Source: Paraburkholderia polaris (GTDB taxonomy: Bacteria; Pseudomonadota; Gammaproteobacteria; Burkholderiales; Burkholderiaceae). Taken from it: a stretch of DNA of 64,000 nt. The notes beneath the pieces were generated by a model. The model was given only the letters and a program-made list of their open reading frames with translations, was not told the origin of the DNA and did no database searches. Location: contig NZ_JABBGJ010000032.1 in the NCBI RefSeq assembly GCF_012927345.1, forward strand, positions 1 through 64,000. The letters are read 5' to 3'. Positions 1 to 7,621 of this stretch are shown here, piece after piece (position 1 is the stretch's first letter; each line of letters begins with the position of its first letter). Both the position numbers and the translations under genes were made by a program.

Positions 1-200
1 TTGTCGGCGCTTGACCATCGATCGCTGGTTTTGCCATTGCCCGGCATGAATTTCCCTGTCTGTCTTGCACTTTGCCGCCAGGTCCGTAGCGTCACCGTCG
101 TGATGCCCGTCGCTCCTGACAACTCGATGACCGCACGATTGAACGGCGGCATCATCTGCTGGATTGCCCATTCCCGGGTTTCCGCTGAATAGCGTTTCAT
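1..200 (-). CDS. IS transposase OrfA-like, N-terminal part, cut by window edge
   Basis: An ATG at 200 opens a minus-strand frame that runs without a stop to the left edge (66 codons visible). It begins MKRYSAETREW and continues with MMPPFNRAVIEL, TGITTVTLRTWR and a PGNGKTSDRWS stretch. This is the helix-turn-helix pattern of the first ORF of IS3-like two-ORF insertion sequences common in Burkholderia, where it binds the element's ends. A GGGAA stretch lies just before the ATG. The C-terminus, the partner ORF and the far IS end are outside the window, so intactness cannot be judged. The near IS end may lie around 225-240, where the minus strand reads TGATGTAAAGATGGG; that end is inferred only. 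Confidence 0.72.
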   Translation of the reverse strand, partial: MKRYSAETREWAIQQMMPPFNRAVIELSGATGITTVTLRTWRQSARQTGKFMPGNGKTSDRWSSAD

Positions 201-270
201 TTCCCATTCGCTGTCCGCCCCCCATCTTTACATCAATCGGTTCGGGTGAGGCGACAACTAGCCTGACATG

Positions 271-330
271 GAGGGGCGGCGGCAAAGAAAGTAAGTGCCT
301 GCCCCGCACAGGGGCGAACGCTAATAAACC
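271..330. repeat. REP-like intergenic segment with small hairpin
   Basis: The segment GGCAAAGAAAGTAAGTGCCT is followed by a GCCCC-GCACA-GGGGC hairpin (301-315) and CTAATAAACC. From memory, very similar wording recurs between genes in Burkholderia/Paraburkholderia genomes, so it is probably a dispersed repeat. No second copy is visible in this window. Confidence 0.35.
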
Positions 331-409
331 AAAAGCAAATCAAGAGAAGGCACCCCCGCAGGCGCCCCACCAAACAAGCGCTGCGCAAGGCAAAAAAAAC
401 ACCACCTCT

Positions 410-598
410 CTAATGCCGTTTCTTCCCCTCCGAAGGGGCCTCTTCCACTGGCGAGTGACGCGGCTCACCCATATCGACGGCGATTGGATCACTGGCAGGA
501 AAGCTCTCCTCGAGTGCCTCATCGAGCCGGTTCTCTGCGGACTCAGCGGGCTGCACTGCTTCCTTGGGCTGGGGTGCATGTTGCTTCTGCTTGGTCAT
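410..598 (-). CDS. small conserved protein with DEALEESFPASDPI motif
   Basis: The product is 62 aa, MTKQKQHAPQP..., acidic and without a signal peptide or membrane segment. The core NRLDEALEESFPASDPIAV matches a short motif found in many proteobacterial small hypothetical proteins (R/LDEALEESFPASDPP type) whose function is unknown to me. The start at 598 was chosen because GGAG lies six bases upstream; the in-frame ATG at 637 has no comparable ribosome site. The lysine-rich C-terminus (EGKKRH) follows a low-complexity Pro/Glu stretch. It stands alone on the minus strand next to the IS fragment. Confidence 0.7.
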   Translation of the reverse strand: MTKQKQHAPQPKEAVQPAESAENRLDEALEESFPASDPIAVDMGEPRHSPVEEAPSEGKKRH

Positions 599-922
599 GA
601 CGTGCTCCATTAGAGAAGAAAGCCGACAATTCAGCATAGCGCAAAGCGGGCTCGCACGAGCATCAGCCGACCGCCCCGGCCTCTCGCGCCGTAAGCGTTT
701 CCATCAGAGCCCAAACCCCAAACCCAGATCAGAAAACACCGGGCAAAAAACCAAAACTTAAAACCACCCCGCATCAAGTCGTTTTCCGTGTGTCGCCTGA
801 CAACAAAAACCATCCACCGACCGCACTGACCGGCAAAAAACCGCACGGCATACCGTGAACGGGCAACGTCCAGCTCGGGAGGGGCGCAAACAAAAGCAGC
901 GAACAACAAGGCAGCGAACGAC
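599..922. other. intergenic, 324 bp, no gene seen
   Basis: The stretch has strong strand bias: between about 700 and 850 the plus strand is rich in A and C and poor in G (runs such as AAAACACCGGGCAAAAAACC). It should hold the promoters of the minus-strand small gene on its left and of the plus-strand gene at 923, but I see no convincing -35/-10 pair, hairpin or conserved reading frame. Confidence 0.4.
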
Positions 923-1150
923 ATGGACCGAAAAAACCCTGCGCGCGCGCAGCGCTTCAACGCATCACACGTGGTGGAAGCCGAACTGGAACATCTGGAT
1001 TGGGCGACACGGCAACCGGCGCTGCACATGCTGGACGCCATGTACTGGCGCCGCCGCGTGCTGGCGGTCAAAGGCGGATTCGAACTGACGGACTTGCAGG
1101 TGATCCGACTGGAGAAGATTTTGCAGCGGCTCGGCTATCCATCGGAGTAG
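923..1150 (+). CDS. conserved hypothetical 75-aa protein beside hfq2
   Basis: The product is 75 aa with no signal peptide or membrane helix. It is basic at the N-terminus (MDRKNPARAQRF) and then probably helical (VVEAELEHLDW, HMLDAMYWRRRVLAV, LQVIRLEKILQRLGY). I do not recognise a functional domain. I recall similar short proteins next to the second Hfq in Burkholderia genomes, so it looks like a genus-level conserved protein. AAGG lies about 11 bases before the ATG. It is convergent with hfq2, with only 20 bases between the two stop codons. A nucleic-acid-binding role would fit the basic start but is only a guess. Confidence 0.62.
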   Translation: MDRKNPARAQRFNASHVVEAELEHLDWATRQPALHMLDAMYWRRRVLAVKGGFELTDLQVIRLEKILQRLGYPSE

Positions 1151-1170
1151 CCTGCCGCTGCGGCGGCGGT

Positions 1171-1722
1171 TTATACGTTGCCGCCGCTGGTGCCACCGTT
1201 GCCACCGTTGCCACCGTTGCCACCGTGGTTGCCGCCGCCATGACTGCCACCGCCATGGTTGCCACCGCCATGGTTGCCACCGTCGCCGCCGCCCGTGCCG
1301 AACAGACGCCGGCGGCGTGTTACGACCACCGGACCGTCGGACGTGCTGCTGCTACGATCGGACGCAGGGCGATCCGAGGCCGGCGCGCCGTACGACTCGC
1401 GTGGTTCACGCGGCTCGCGCGGTTCGCGATGGTCGCGCGGCTCACGCGAGCCGTGCGGGCCACGCGTGGTGTGCTCACCGTGCGAAGGCCGTCCGGCGCG
1501 CGGCGCCGGACGCGTGCCGGTGTCGAGCTGGATCGTCGAGATCGCGCGTTTGTAGATACCTTGCAGGCCGACAGGCGTGCGCAGCATCACCAGATACTGA
1601 TCGAACGACTCGATGCACCCTGTCAGGCGAATGCCGTTGACAAGGTAAATCTCAACGCGCTTTCGTTCTTTGCGCGCAGCGTTCATGAAGTCGTTTTGCG
1701 GATGCGATTCTGCGGAAGCCAT
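1171..1722 (-). CDS. hfq2: Hfq2-type RNA chaperone with long low-complexity tail
   Basis: The product is 183 aa. Residues 8-66 are an Sm/Hfq core: QNDFMNAARKERK, then the Sm1 strand VEIYLVNGIRLTGCIESFDQYLVML, then the Sm2 motif YKRAIST at 57-63. E. coli has YKHAIST, so the histidine is replaced by arginine. Hfq forms a hexameric ring that binds sRNAs and mRNAs. The remaining ~115 residues are disordered: an Arg/Glu/Pro repeat (REPREPREPRES) and a Gly/His/Asn repeat (GGGNHGG units). This layout matches the second Hfq of the Burkholderia group, which is longer than ordinary ~79-aa Hfq. ATG at 1722 is preferred over TTG at 1728. A TATAGT hexamer on the minus strand at 1807-1812 could be its -10 element. 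Confidence 0.9.
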   Translation of the reverse strand: MASAESHPQNDFMNAARKERKRVEIYLVNGIRLTGCIESFDQYLVMLRTPVGLQGIYKRAISTIQLDTGTRPAPRAGRPSHGEHTTRGPHGSREPRDHREPREPREPRESYGAPASDRPASDRSSSTSDGPVVVTRRRRLFGTGGGDGGNHGGGNHGGGSHGGGNHGGNGGNGGNGGTSGGNV

Positions 1723-2074
1723 GGACAATTCAGGTTAGTAAGACGGTGGTTCGCCGCGATTCTACCCTGTGTGGGGGCGGAACGCGTCGGCGGCCGAACT
1801 GCGTCCACTATAACGGCTTGCGCGCACATAAGCATCTGATAACTTTTAGCTGTAACGTTGAGTTACGAATCTGCGTACGAATAGCGTCTTCTTCGGCCAC
1901 GTTCGAGCGCGCCCGATGAGGATGGCGGAAAAAGAGGGTGCCTGCCGCTGCCGCATGTGGAATAAATCGCAGCCCGCTCACGTTAATTCAGACATGGCGG
2001 CGCTGCATATTGCACGTGGCCGATCGGATCCCCGGCTCGCAGGCACCGGCCGGGTACTCATCAGGAGACTCACC
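1723..2074. other. intergenic, 352 bp, divergent promoter region
   Basis: This separates hfq2 (minus) from the small exported protein gene (plus). On the minus strand TATAGT at 1807-1812 lies about 85 bases before the hfq2 ATG and could be a -10 element, but no good -35 stands at the right distance. No conserved frame or hairpin was found. Confidence 0.35.
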
Positions 2075-2218
2075 ATGAATGTATCCCGGACTCTTTCCGC
2101 CGTCTTCGTGCTGCTGGCGCTCGCGCTAGGCTCGCTCGCAACGAGCGCCTGCACCTCCGCGACTGACAGCAGCGCGTCGGGCACCAGTGGTAACTCAGGC
2201 AGCGGCGGCGGTTACTGA
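2075..2218 (+). CDS. tiny exported Ser/Gly-rich peptide, possible lipoprotein
   Basis: The product is 47 aa: MNVSRTLSAVFVLLALALGSL forms a classic signal peptide, and the mature part is TSATDSSASGTSGNSGSGGGY. A cysteine follows the hydrophobic core (ATSAC), so it may be lipidated, although Thr at -3 is a poor lipobox residue. AGGAG lies eight bases before the ATG, which supports translation. It ends four bases before the ECF sigma gene and may be co-transcribed with it. Small Ser/Gly-rich lipoprotein-like peptides of this kind are frequent in Burkholderia; function unknown. Confidence 0.62.
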   Translation: MNVSRTLSAVFVLLALALGSLATSACTSATDSSASGTSGNSGSGGGY

Positions 2219-2221
2219 GCG

Positions 2222-2776
2222 TTGCCACGCCGGGTGAATTTCGAAGCGGAAGTGATTTCGTGGCTCCCGCAGTTGCGCCGCTATGCGCGCGCACTGACGG
2301 GCGACCGCGCCTGGGCCGACGACCTCGTGCAGGATACGGCGGAGCGCGCGCTCGCGCGCTGGGCGGCGTTCCGTCCGAACAGCAACCTGCGTGCGTGGCT
2401 CCTGACGATCCTGCGGCATCTTTACATCGATCAGCTGCGGGGGCGTCGCGAGATTGCCATCGACGACGAAAGCGCGCCGTGGCGCAATCTCGAAGCGCCG
2501 CATGGCGAAGTCGACGGTCTGGTGTTGCGCGATCTGCAGCGTGCGCTGTATTGCCTGCCGGTCGAGCAACGGGAAGTGCTGCTGCTTGTTTGCGTGGAGG
2601 AACTGTCTTATCAGGAGGCGTCGAAGGCGCTCGGCGTGCCGATCGGCACGGTGATGTCGCGGCTTTCGCGCGCGCGGGAACACATGCGCGTGCTGATGAC
2701 GGAGGGGCCGGTCGAAGGGGGCGCTGTGGGGTTGGCGCGTAAAGTCCCGCCGCTAAAAGTAGTGAGAAATCCGTGA
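2222..2776 (+). CDS. ECF-family RNA polymerase sigma factor
   Basis: The product is 184 aa, the usual size of an ECF sigma factor. Region 2 runs from about residue 13 to 77 (LRRYARALTGDRAWADDLVQDTAERAL, then the -10-binding part AWLLTILRHLYIDQLRGRR). Region 4 runs from about 107 to 160 (LPVEQREVLLLV, then the helix-turn-helix LSYQEASKALGVPIGTVMSRLSRAR in two pieces). There is no region 1 or 3. The start is either TTG at 2222 or GTG at 2234; neither has a strong ribosome site. The stop overlaps the start of the next gene (TGATG), so this gene and its anti-sigma partner are translationally coupled. The inducing signal is unknown. Confidence 0.92.
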   Translation: MPRRVNFEAEVISWLPQLRRYARALTGDRAWADDLVQDTAERALARWAAFRPNSNLRAWLLTILRHLYIDQLRGRREIAIDDESAPWRNLEAPHGEVDGLVLRDLQRALYCLPVEQREVLLLVCVEELSYQEASKALGVPIGTVMSRLSRAREHMRVLMTEGPVEGGAVGLARKVPPLKVVRNP

Positions 2777-3636
2777 TGAATAACGACCACGATTCCAGCG
2801 TGCCTGAGGAACTCGATTTGCGAGCGTTGTCGGCGTTTGTCGACGGCGAGTTGCCGCCTGTGGAGCGCGCCGCGATCGAGGCGCAACTGGGGCAGCAGCC
2901 GCAGGCTGCCGCGAGAGTGGCCGCGTGGCGCGCGCAGAAAGCGGCGCTGCAGGTGCTGTGCGGTGCGTCAGAGCGCCGCGGCGAGCACGGCGAGCAGAGC
3001 GGGAGCGTCGGGAATATGGGGCAGAGCGACGCCGACGAGCCGGCCTTCATCGTGGTGCGGCGGCCGACGCCGTGGTGGCAACGCGTCGGCCTCGCGGCGT
3101 GCTGGCTCGCGGCCGGCGCGGGTCTCGCGCTCGCCTTGGGGCCGCTCGCACCGCGTCTGACGGGCGGCGCGTGGAACGGCCTGGGCGGCCAGCCGCCGAG
3201 CTTTGCGGAGCGCGCCGACATCGCCTACGCGGTGTACACGCCCGAGAAGCGTCATCCCGTCGAAGTCGCCGCGAACGAGGAAGAGCATCTGATCAACTGG
3301 CTGTCCAAGCGCCTGAACCGGCCGCTGTCGGTGCCGTCGTTGCAGGAGTACGGTTACTCGCTGGTGGGTGGGCGTTTGTTGCCCGGCGAAGCGGGACCCG
3401 CCGCGCAGTTCATGTACGAGAATCGTAGCGGCGCGCGCCTCACGCTGTACGTCACGGGTATTTCTCGCGACGAAACCGCGTTCCGCCTGTTCCGCGACGG
3501 TGACCGCCGGACCTTCTACTGGGTCAGTGACCGCATGGGCTACGCGTTGTCCGGGCCGATTGCGGAAGACAAGCTTCGCTCGATTGCTATCGAGGTGTGC
3601 AGCGCGCTCGGCGGCAAACCGGAGGCCTGGCAGTAG
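2776..3636 (+). CDS. transmembrane anti-sigma factor
   Basis: The product is 286 aa from ATG 2776 (GTG 2773 is the alternative). The N-terminal ~55 residues (ELDLRALSAFVDGELPPVER...) match the start of RsiW/ChrR-like cytoplasmic anti-sigma domains but lack the HxxxCxxC zinc motif. One membrane helix (VGLAACWLAAGAGLALALGPLA in two pieces, about residues 98-120) is followed by a ~165-aa periplasmic domain. Overlap with the sigma gene and this topology indicate that it sequesters that sigma factor at the membrane. The periplasmic part may sense the signal; I recognise no specific sensory fold. A Gly/Glu-rich linker (about 65-80) precedes the helix. Confidence 0.88.
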   Translation: MNNDHDSSVPEELDLRALSAFVDGELPPVERAAIEAQLGQQPQAAARVAAWRAQKAALQVLCGASERRGEHGEQSGSVGNMGQSDADEPAFIVVRRPTPWWQRVGLAACWLAAGAGLALALGPLAPRLTGGAWNGLGGQPPSFAERADIAYAVYTPEKRHPVEVAANEEEHLINWLSKRLNRPLSVPSLQEYGYSLVGGRLLPGEAGPAAQFMYENRSGARLTLYVTGISRDETAFRLFRDGDRRTFYWVSDRMGYALSGPIAEDKLRSIAIEVCSALGGKPEAWQ

Positions 3637-3905
3637 CGCGCAAAGCACGGTAAGCACCTGGACCCAGGCAAAACGCCGGCCACCGGATCTCATTGCAACA
3701 CGCGGTAACAGAAATGCCTTGCGCACGCGCGCGCTGTCGGAATAGCGCCGCGCGGCGTTTCGTTTACTCACTGCAAGATCATGCTGTTCCGCCTGGCATA
3801 CGCGCCGGGACGGCACGGTCTCGTGCGAGGCGAACCGACGGGGTCTTTACGGTGTCGACACGCTTTTTGCGAGTCGCTACGCCGGCGCGTCGAGGCAGCA
3901 AAATC

Positions 3906-4397
3906 ATGCTTACTTCTCTTCAGTTCGGCACGGGGCTGTGTTCCGGCGTAGCCTGTCTGTGCCTGTGCGCCGCTTGCGCGGCGCCGGTCGCGGCGCAATC
4001 GGACGCGAATGCGCCGTTGAACGACGCTTCGACGTGCCGCTTCGTCGTGGGACAGGCGGAAATCGACGGCGTCATGCAGCAGGTCAGTGGCCGCGCTTGC
4101 CTGCAGCCGGACGGCAGCTGGCAAGTCGTCGAAGACGATCCCGCCGCGCTGGCCTTAGGCCCGGCTCCGGTGTATTACTACGATCCATGGTACTGGTGGG
4201 GGCCGCCGGTGGTATTCGCCGCGGGTGTGTCGTTCGTTTTCGTCGACCGCTTCCATCATTTTCATCACATGGACCACGTGCGTTATGGACACGGATCATA
4301 TGGAATGGGTGCGCACGGAAACTGGCGTGGCGGCGCGTCGACGCACGTATGGAGCGGCATGTCGCACGGCGTCGGCGGCGGTGGGATGCACCGCTAG
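3906..4397 (+). CDS. exported His/Gly/Trp-rich hypothetical protein
   Basis: The product is 163 aa with a clear signal peptide, MLTSLQFGTGLCSGVACLCL followed by CAACAAPVAA and a likely cut near AQS. The mature part begins with a small domain containing CRFVVGQAEIDGVMQQ and GRACLQPDGSWQ, a pattern of many exported proteobacterial proteins. An aromatic stretch follows (VYYYDPWYWWGPP), then a short hydrophobic segment and a histidine-rich tail (HHFHHMDHVRYGHG). The tail could bind metal ions; that is inference. GAGG lies ten bases upstream of the ATG at 3906. It follows the ECF sigma pair by 270 bases and may belong to its regulon, which the sequence alone cannot show. Confidence 0.72.
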   Translation: MLTSLQFGTGLCSGVACLCLCAACAAPVAAQSDANAPLNDASTCRFVVGQAEIDGVMQQVSGRACLQPDGSWQVVEDDPAALALGPAPVYYYDPWYWWGPPVVFAAGVSFVFVDRFHHFHHMDHVRYGHGSYGMGAHGNWRGGASTHVWSGMSHGVGGGGMHR

Positions 4398-4436
4398 CTT
4401 GCCGTCGCCCACGCGTGCGGCTGCAAAGGAGACACC

Positions 4437-6014
4437 TTGACGCGCAGCTTGCCGCCGAAAGTTTCCGCTGCCCAGTTCGACCGCGCACTCGCCGGTTGGC
4501 GCTCGATCGTCGGTGAGGCGCAGGTGGTCACCTCGGCCGCCGGGCTCGCCGCGTATCTCGATCCGTTCGCGCCCGGCGAGCGCGAAGCGTTCTCCGCGTC
4601 CGCCGCGCTGCTGCTCGCATCTGTCGACGAGATTCGCGCAGTGTTGCGGATTGCCAATCAATTTCGTATTCCGTTGTGGACGGTCTCGACCGGACGCAAT
4701 TTCGCGTACGGTGGCGCCGCGCCGAGACTGGCGGGTTCGGTGGTGCTCGATCTGCAGCGGATGAACCGCATCATCGAAGTGAACGAGACGCTCGCCTACG
4801 CGCTGGTCGAACCGGGCGTCAGCTATTTCGATCTCTACGCGCATCTGCGCCAGAAAGGCTACAAGCTCTGGGTCGATCCACCCGCGGCGGGGTGGGGCAG
4901 CGTGGTCGGCAATACGCTCGAGCGCGGCTTCGGCTATACCGCGTACGGCGATCACGCGGCGGCGCAGTGCGGCATGGAAGTCGTGCTCGCCAACGGCGAC
5001 GTGCTGCGCACCGGGATGGGCGGAATCGAAATCGGCACCGCGTGGCAACTGTATCAACCGGGCTATGGCCCTTCCTTCGACGCGATGTTCATGCAGTCGA
5101 ACTACGGCATCGTCACCAAGCTCGGTGTCTGGTTGATGCCTGCGCCGCCCGCGTATCTGCTCGGCGAAATCCAGTTCCGGCACGAAGCGGATCTCGAAAC
5201 GATCGTCGAACGCTTGCGGCCGTTGCGGCTCGATGAAACGATCCGCAATAACGCGGTGATCGAAGGCGGTTTGCGCCGGGCCGCGGGACTGTCGGCACGT
5301 CAGCAGTGGTACGAAGGCAAAGGCGCGATGCCCGAGAACGCGGTGGCGGCGATGCTCGACAAGCTGAATGTGGGCCGCTGGAATCTGCATTTCGCGCTGT
5401 ACGGCACGCCTGAATTGATCGACGCGCGCTATGCGATTGTGCAGCGCGCGTTCGCGCGCGTGCCGCAGGCGAAACTTTTAGCCACTCGCTATGCGGGCGA
5501 TGCGCAACCCACCGCGGGCGGCGATCGCAACCTGGCCGGCATCCCCGCGATGAGCGCGTTCCGCATGCTCGACTGGCGCGGCGGCGCGGGCGCACATGTG
5601 GACTTCGCACCGGTGTGCCCGGCAACCGGGCGCGATGCGCTGCGCCAATACACGATGGTCAAGACGCGCGCTGCGGAATACGGTTTCGATTACTACGGCG
5701 GCTTTACGGCCGGCGTGCGTCATTTACATCACATCTTCGCGGCGATTTTCGACCGCGACGACGCGAACCAGGTCGAGCAGGCCGGTGCCTTACTGCGTTC
5801 GCTGATGAGCGACGCGTGCGCCGCCGGTTACGGCGAATATCGCGCGCATCTCGCGTATATGGATTTCGCCGCGGCGCAGTACAGCTTCAATGACGGCGCG
5901 TTGCTGCGGCTCTCGGAAACGATCAAGGATGCACTCGACCCGAACGGCATTCTCGCGCCGGGCAAGCAGGGGATCTGGCCGGCGGCGTGGCGCGACCGGC
6001 GGGGTTATACGTGA
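4437..6014 (+). CDS. VAO-type FAD oxidase (vanillyl-alcohol/eugenol oxidase-like)
   Basis: The product is 525 aa. The start is TTG at 4437, fixed by AAAGGAG five bases upstream. An FAD-binding PCMH domain covers roughly residues 50-235, and a VAO/4-cresol-oxidising C-terminal domain follows. The C-terminus EYRAHLAYMD and DPNGILAPGKQGIWP matches fungal vanillyl-alcohol oxidase and bacterial p-cresol methylhydroxylase; Tyr468-Arg469 correspond to catalytic YR. The HLHHIF segment (His431-432) aligns with the covalent-FAD histidine region of VAO, suggesting an 8alpha-histidyl-FAD oxidase of the eugenol-oxidase kind (about 526 aa) that oxidises para-substituted phenols with O2. No cytochrome subunit gene lies beside it, which also argues against PCMH. 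Substrate not provable here. Confidence 0.85.
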   Translation: MTRSLPPKVSAAQFDRALAGWRSIVGEAQVVTSAAGLAAYLDPFAPGEREAFSASAALLLASVDEIRAVLRIANQFRIPLWTVSTGRNFAYGGAAPRLAGSVVLDLQRMNRIIEVNETLAYALVEPGVSYFDLYAHLRQKGYKLWVDPPAAGWGSVVGNTLERGFGYTAYGDHAAAQCGMEVVLANGDVLRTGMGGIEIGTAWQLYQPGYGPSFDAMFMQSNYGIVTKLGVWLMPAPPAYLLGEIQFRHEADLETIVERLRPLRLDETIRNNAVIEGGLRRAAGLSARQQWYEGKGAMPENAVAAMLDKLNVGRWNLHFALYGTPELIDARYAIVQRAFARVPQAKLLATRYAGDAQPTAGGDRNLAGIPAMSAFRMLDWRGGAGAHVDFAPVCPATGRDALRQYTMVKTRAAEYGFDYYGGFTAGVRHLHHIFAAIFDRDDANQVEQAGALLRSLMSDACAAGYGEYRAHLAYMDFAAAQYSFNDGALLRLSETIKDALDPNGILAPGKQGIWPAAWRDRRGYT

Positions 6015-6138
6015 GGCACGTGAGCGAGACGAACGACGTGTGTGGAGCGGCAAGGTACATGACGTATGTGACGCACGTGATGTGTGAGCAAGGCGAATGC
6101 CGTGGGTGACATTCGTAACCTGATGGCGTGACCAGACC

Positions 6139-6546
6139 ATGGACCGACGCGCTTTCATGATGACCGGCGCATGGCTTTCGACCGCGAGAGGTGGTGCGTG
6201 GCCGTGGCTCGCGCATGCGGCCGCTCGCCACGACACGCTCGCCGTGATCGATTCCACCCTTGCGGGCGGACCCGCATTTGCCGACTACGTCGCACACATG
6301 AAGCTGCCTGCCTTCGAAGCCGGCGACGACATCGGCGTGCTCTGGTACACCACACTCGCGCCGCGTCTCAGGCAAACGCCCACGCAATCACCGGTTTCGC
6401 TGATCGGCCTCACACGCGCATCCGATTACTTCGTGCTCAAGGAACTCGCCACCCGCGTAGGCCGCATGGTCGAGCACAGCTACGAGCAGGGCGCGGGGCC
6501 CAGCGCGCATGTCGCCTTCGCGCTGACGCCGCGCCTTCTCCGCTAG
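6139..6546 (+). CDS. small exported protein with Tat-like start, unknown function
   Basis: The product is 135 aa. It begins MDRRAFMMTGAWLSTARGGA, resembling a twin-arginine signal (DRRAFM) with a short hydrophobic part ending near AHAAA, so it is probably exported folded. The rest (TLAVIDSTLAGGPAFADYV..., YFVLKELATRVGRMVEHSYE) shows no family I recognise. It follows the VAO-type oxidase by 124 bases on the same strand, and a link to that enzyme is possible. Its TAG stop overlaps the stop of the minus-strand DUF1571 gene through the shared bases CTAG, so the two genes converge with no intervening terminator. Confidence 0.68.
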   Translation: MDRRAFMMTGAWLSTARGGAWPWLAHAAARHDTLAVIDSTLAGGPAFADYVAHMKLPAFEAGDDIGVLWYTTLAPRLRQTPTQSPVSLIGLTRASDYFVLKELATRVGRMVEHSYEQGAGPSAHVAFALTPRLLR

Positions 6547-7574
6547 AACTTATAAGCCTTGTTCTTCGGATCGAAGGTCGAGTCGTCGAAGCTTTTCGGC
6601 GTGATGCTTTCGAAGACGATCTTCTCGAAGATATTGCCGTCGTTGTTATAGGACTCGACAGTGCGGAAATACGGATGCCGCAGATCCAGCCCGAGCGTTT
6701 CTTTCTTCGCATAGAACTGCGGCTGGCCGGCGGCCGTTTCGAAGGTGAAGGCCACCACGCGCACGCCGTCGATCGTTTTCACTTCCACCTGGGTCGAGCG
6801 CGGCAAGCCGGCCTCGATGTATTTCTTGCCTTCGACGAGGTACCGGTCGGCAATGTACTCGGTGCCGAGATCGCGCACCTGGTGGTTCGACTGCGCACGG
6901 GCGAGGGCGCCGGTCAGCGAGGTCCACAGCGGCATCACGTTCATGATGCCGCCGAGGTGGCCATACATTTCGTCGGTGCGTTTGGATTCGTCGTAGATGA
7001 TTTCCTGGCCGGCGTGCGCGCCGTCGGGCAGCCACTTCGCGTAGATCCGCAGTGGATCGTGGGCGATGCGCACCAGCATGTGATCGGCCTTGTCGGGCCA
7101 CTGGCCGTGAATGCGTTCCGAGCGTGACATGATGAACTCGTATGACGGATAACCGTTCGGCCCTTCCTTGATGTAACGCGGCAACGCAAGCGGATCGAGC
7201 GACTGGAACAGGGCGACCAGTTGCGCGTCGTCCAGCTTCTCCATTGCGCCGCTTTGTTGCGCGCCGCGCAGCCATTTGACCTGCTGATCGAGTGTGAGCT
7301 TGCCGACCTGCGAGGACGGCGTGGTGGGCGGCTTGACGGCGCTGGCGGTGTCGAGCGCGGGCGGCGTGTCGTCGTTCTGCGCGAACGCCGGCGACGCGAT
7401 TGCAGCCGCGCTGGCCACCAACGCGCCGATCAGGAGTCTCCGTGATGAAACCGCACGGAACGCAGCAGTCAGGGACGCGCTCAACGTTACGGTCTCCGAC
7501 GAAAAACGGGCGAGGCGCATGAAGGCCGATGAATGAAGCAAACGGCGCGAGCGTGCGGACAGGCTGTGCTTCAT
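6543..7574 (-). CDS. exported DUF1571-domain protein
   Basis: The product is 343 aa. The long N-terminus (about 65 residues) ends in a signal-like segment LLIGALVASAAAIASPAFA. Then come a linker and a DUF1571 domain (about 90-343): WLRGAQQSGAMEKLDD, ALPRYIKEGPNGYPSYEFIMSR cut here, HDPLRIYAKWLPDGAHAGQEIIYD, and GRVVAF-like strands. DUF1571 proteins are exported and uncharacterised. GGAGA stands six bases before the ATG at 7574, supporting the long form; a start at Met19 (7520) would give a more normal signal peptide. It lies next to fadD on the same strand, 47 bases downstream, so it could be read through from fadD. Confidence 0.78.
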   Translation of the reverse strand: MKHSLSARSRRLLHSSAFMRLARFSSETVTLSASLTAAFRAVSSRRLLIGALVASAAAIASPAFAQNDDTPPALDTASAVKPPTTPSSQVGKLTLDQQVKWLRGAQQSGAMEKLDDAQLVALFQSLDPLALPRYIKEGPNGYPSYEFIMSRSERIHGQWPDKADHMLVRIAHDPLRIYAKWLPDGAHAGQEIIYDESKRTDEMYGHLGGIMNVMPLWTSLTGALARAQSNHQVRDLGTEYIADRYLVEGKKYIEAGLPRSTQVEVKTIDGVRVVAFTFETAAGQPQFYAKKETLGLDLRHPYFRTVESYNNDGNIFEKIVFESITPKSFDDSTFDPKNKAYKF

Positions 7575-7621
7575 GAATCTCTCCGAAAGTTGGCAACGCG
7601 CCGTATCGAGCGCCTTGCCTG

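Noticed and set aside
2070..3221. 383-codon open frame on the minus strand over the sigma/anti-sigma genes
   Set aside because: Arg/Pro/Ala-rich translation without domain features; it is the antisense shadow of two well-supported plus-strand genes in GC-rich DNA.
4296..5390. 364-codon minus-strand frame inside the VAO-type oxidase gene
   Set aside because: His/Arg-rich shadow with no ribosome site; the oxidase on the plus strand has clear family motifs.
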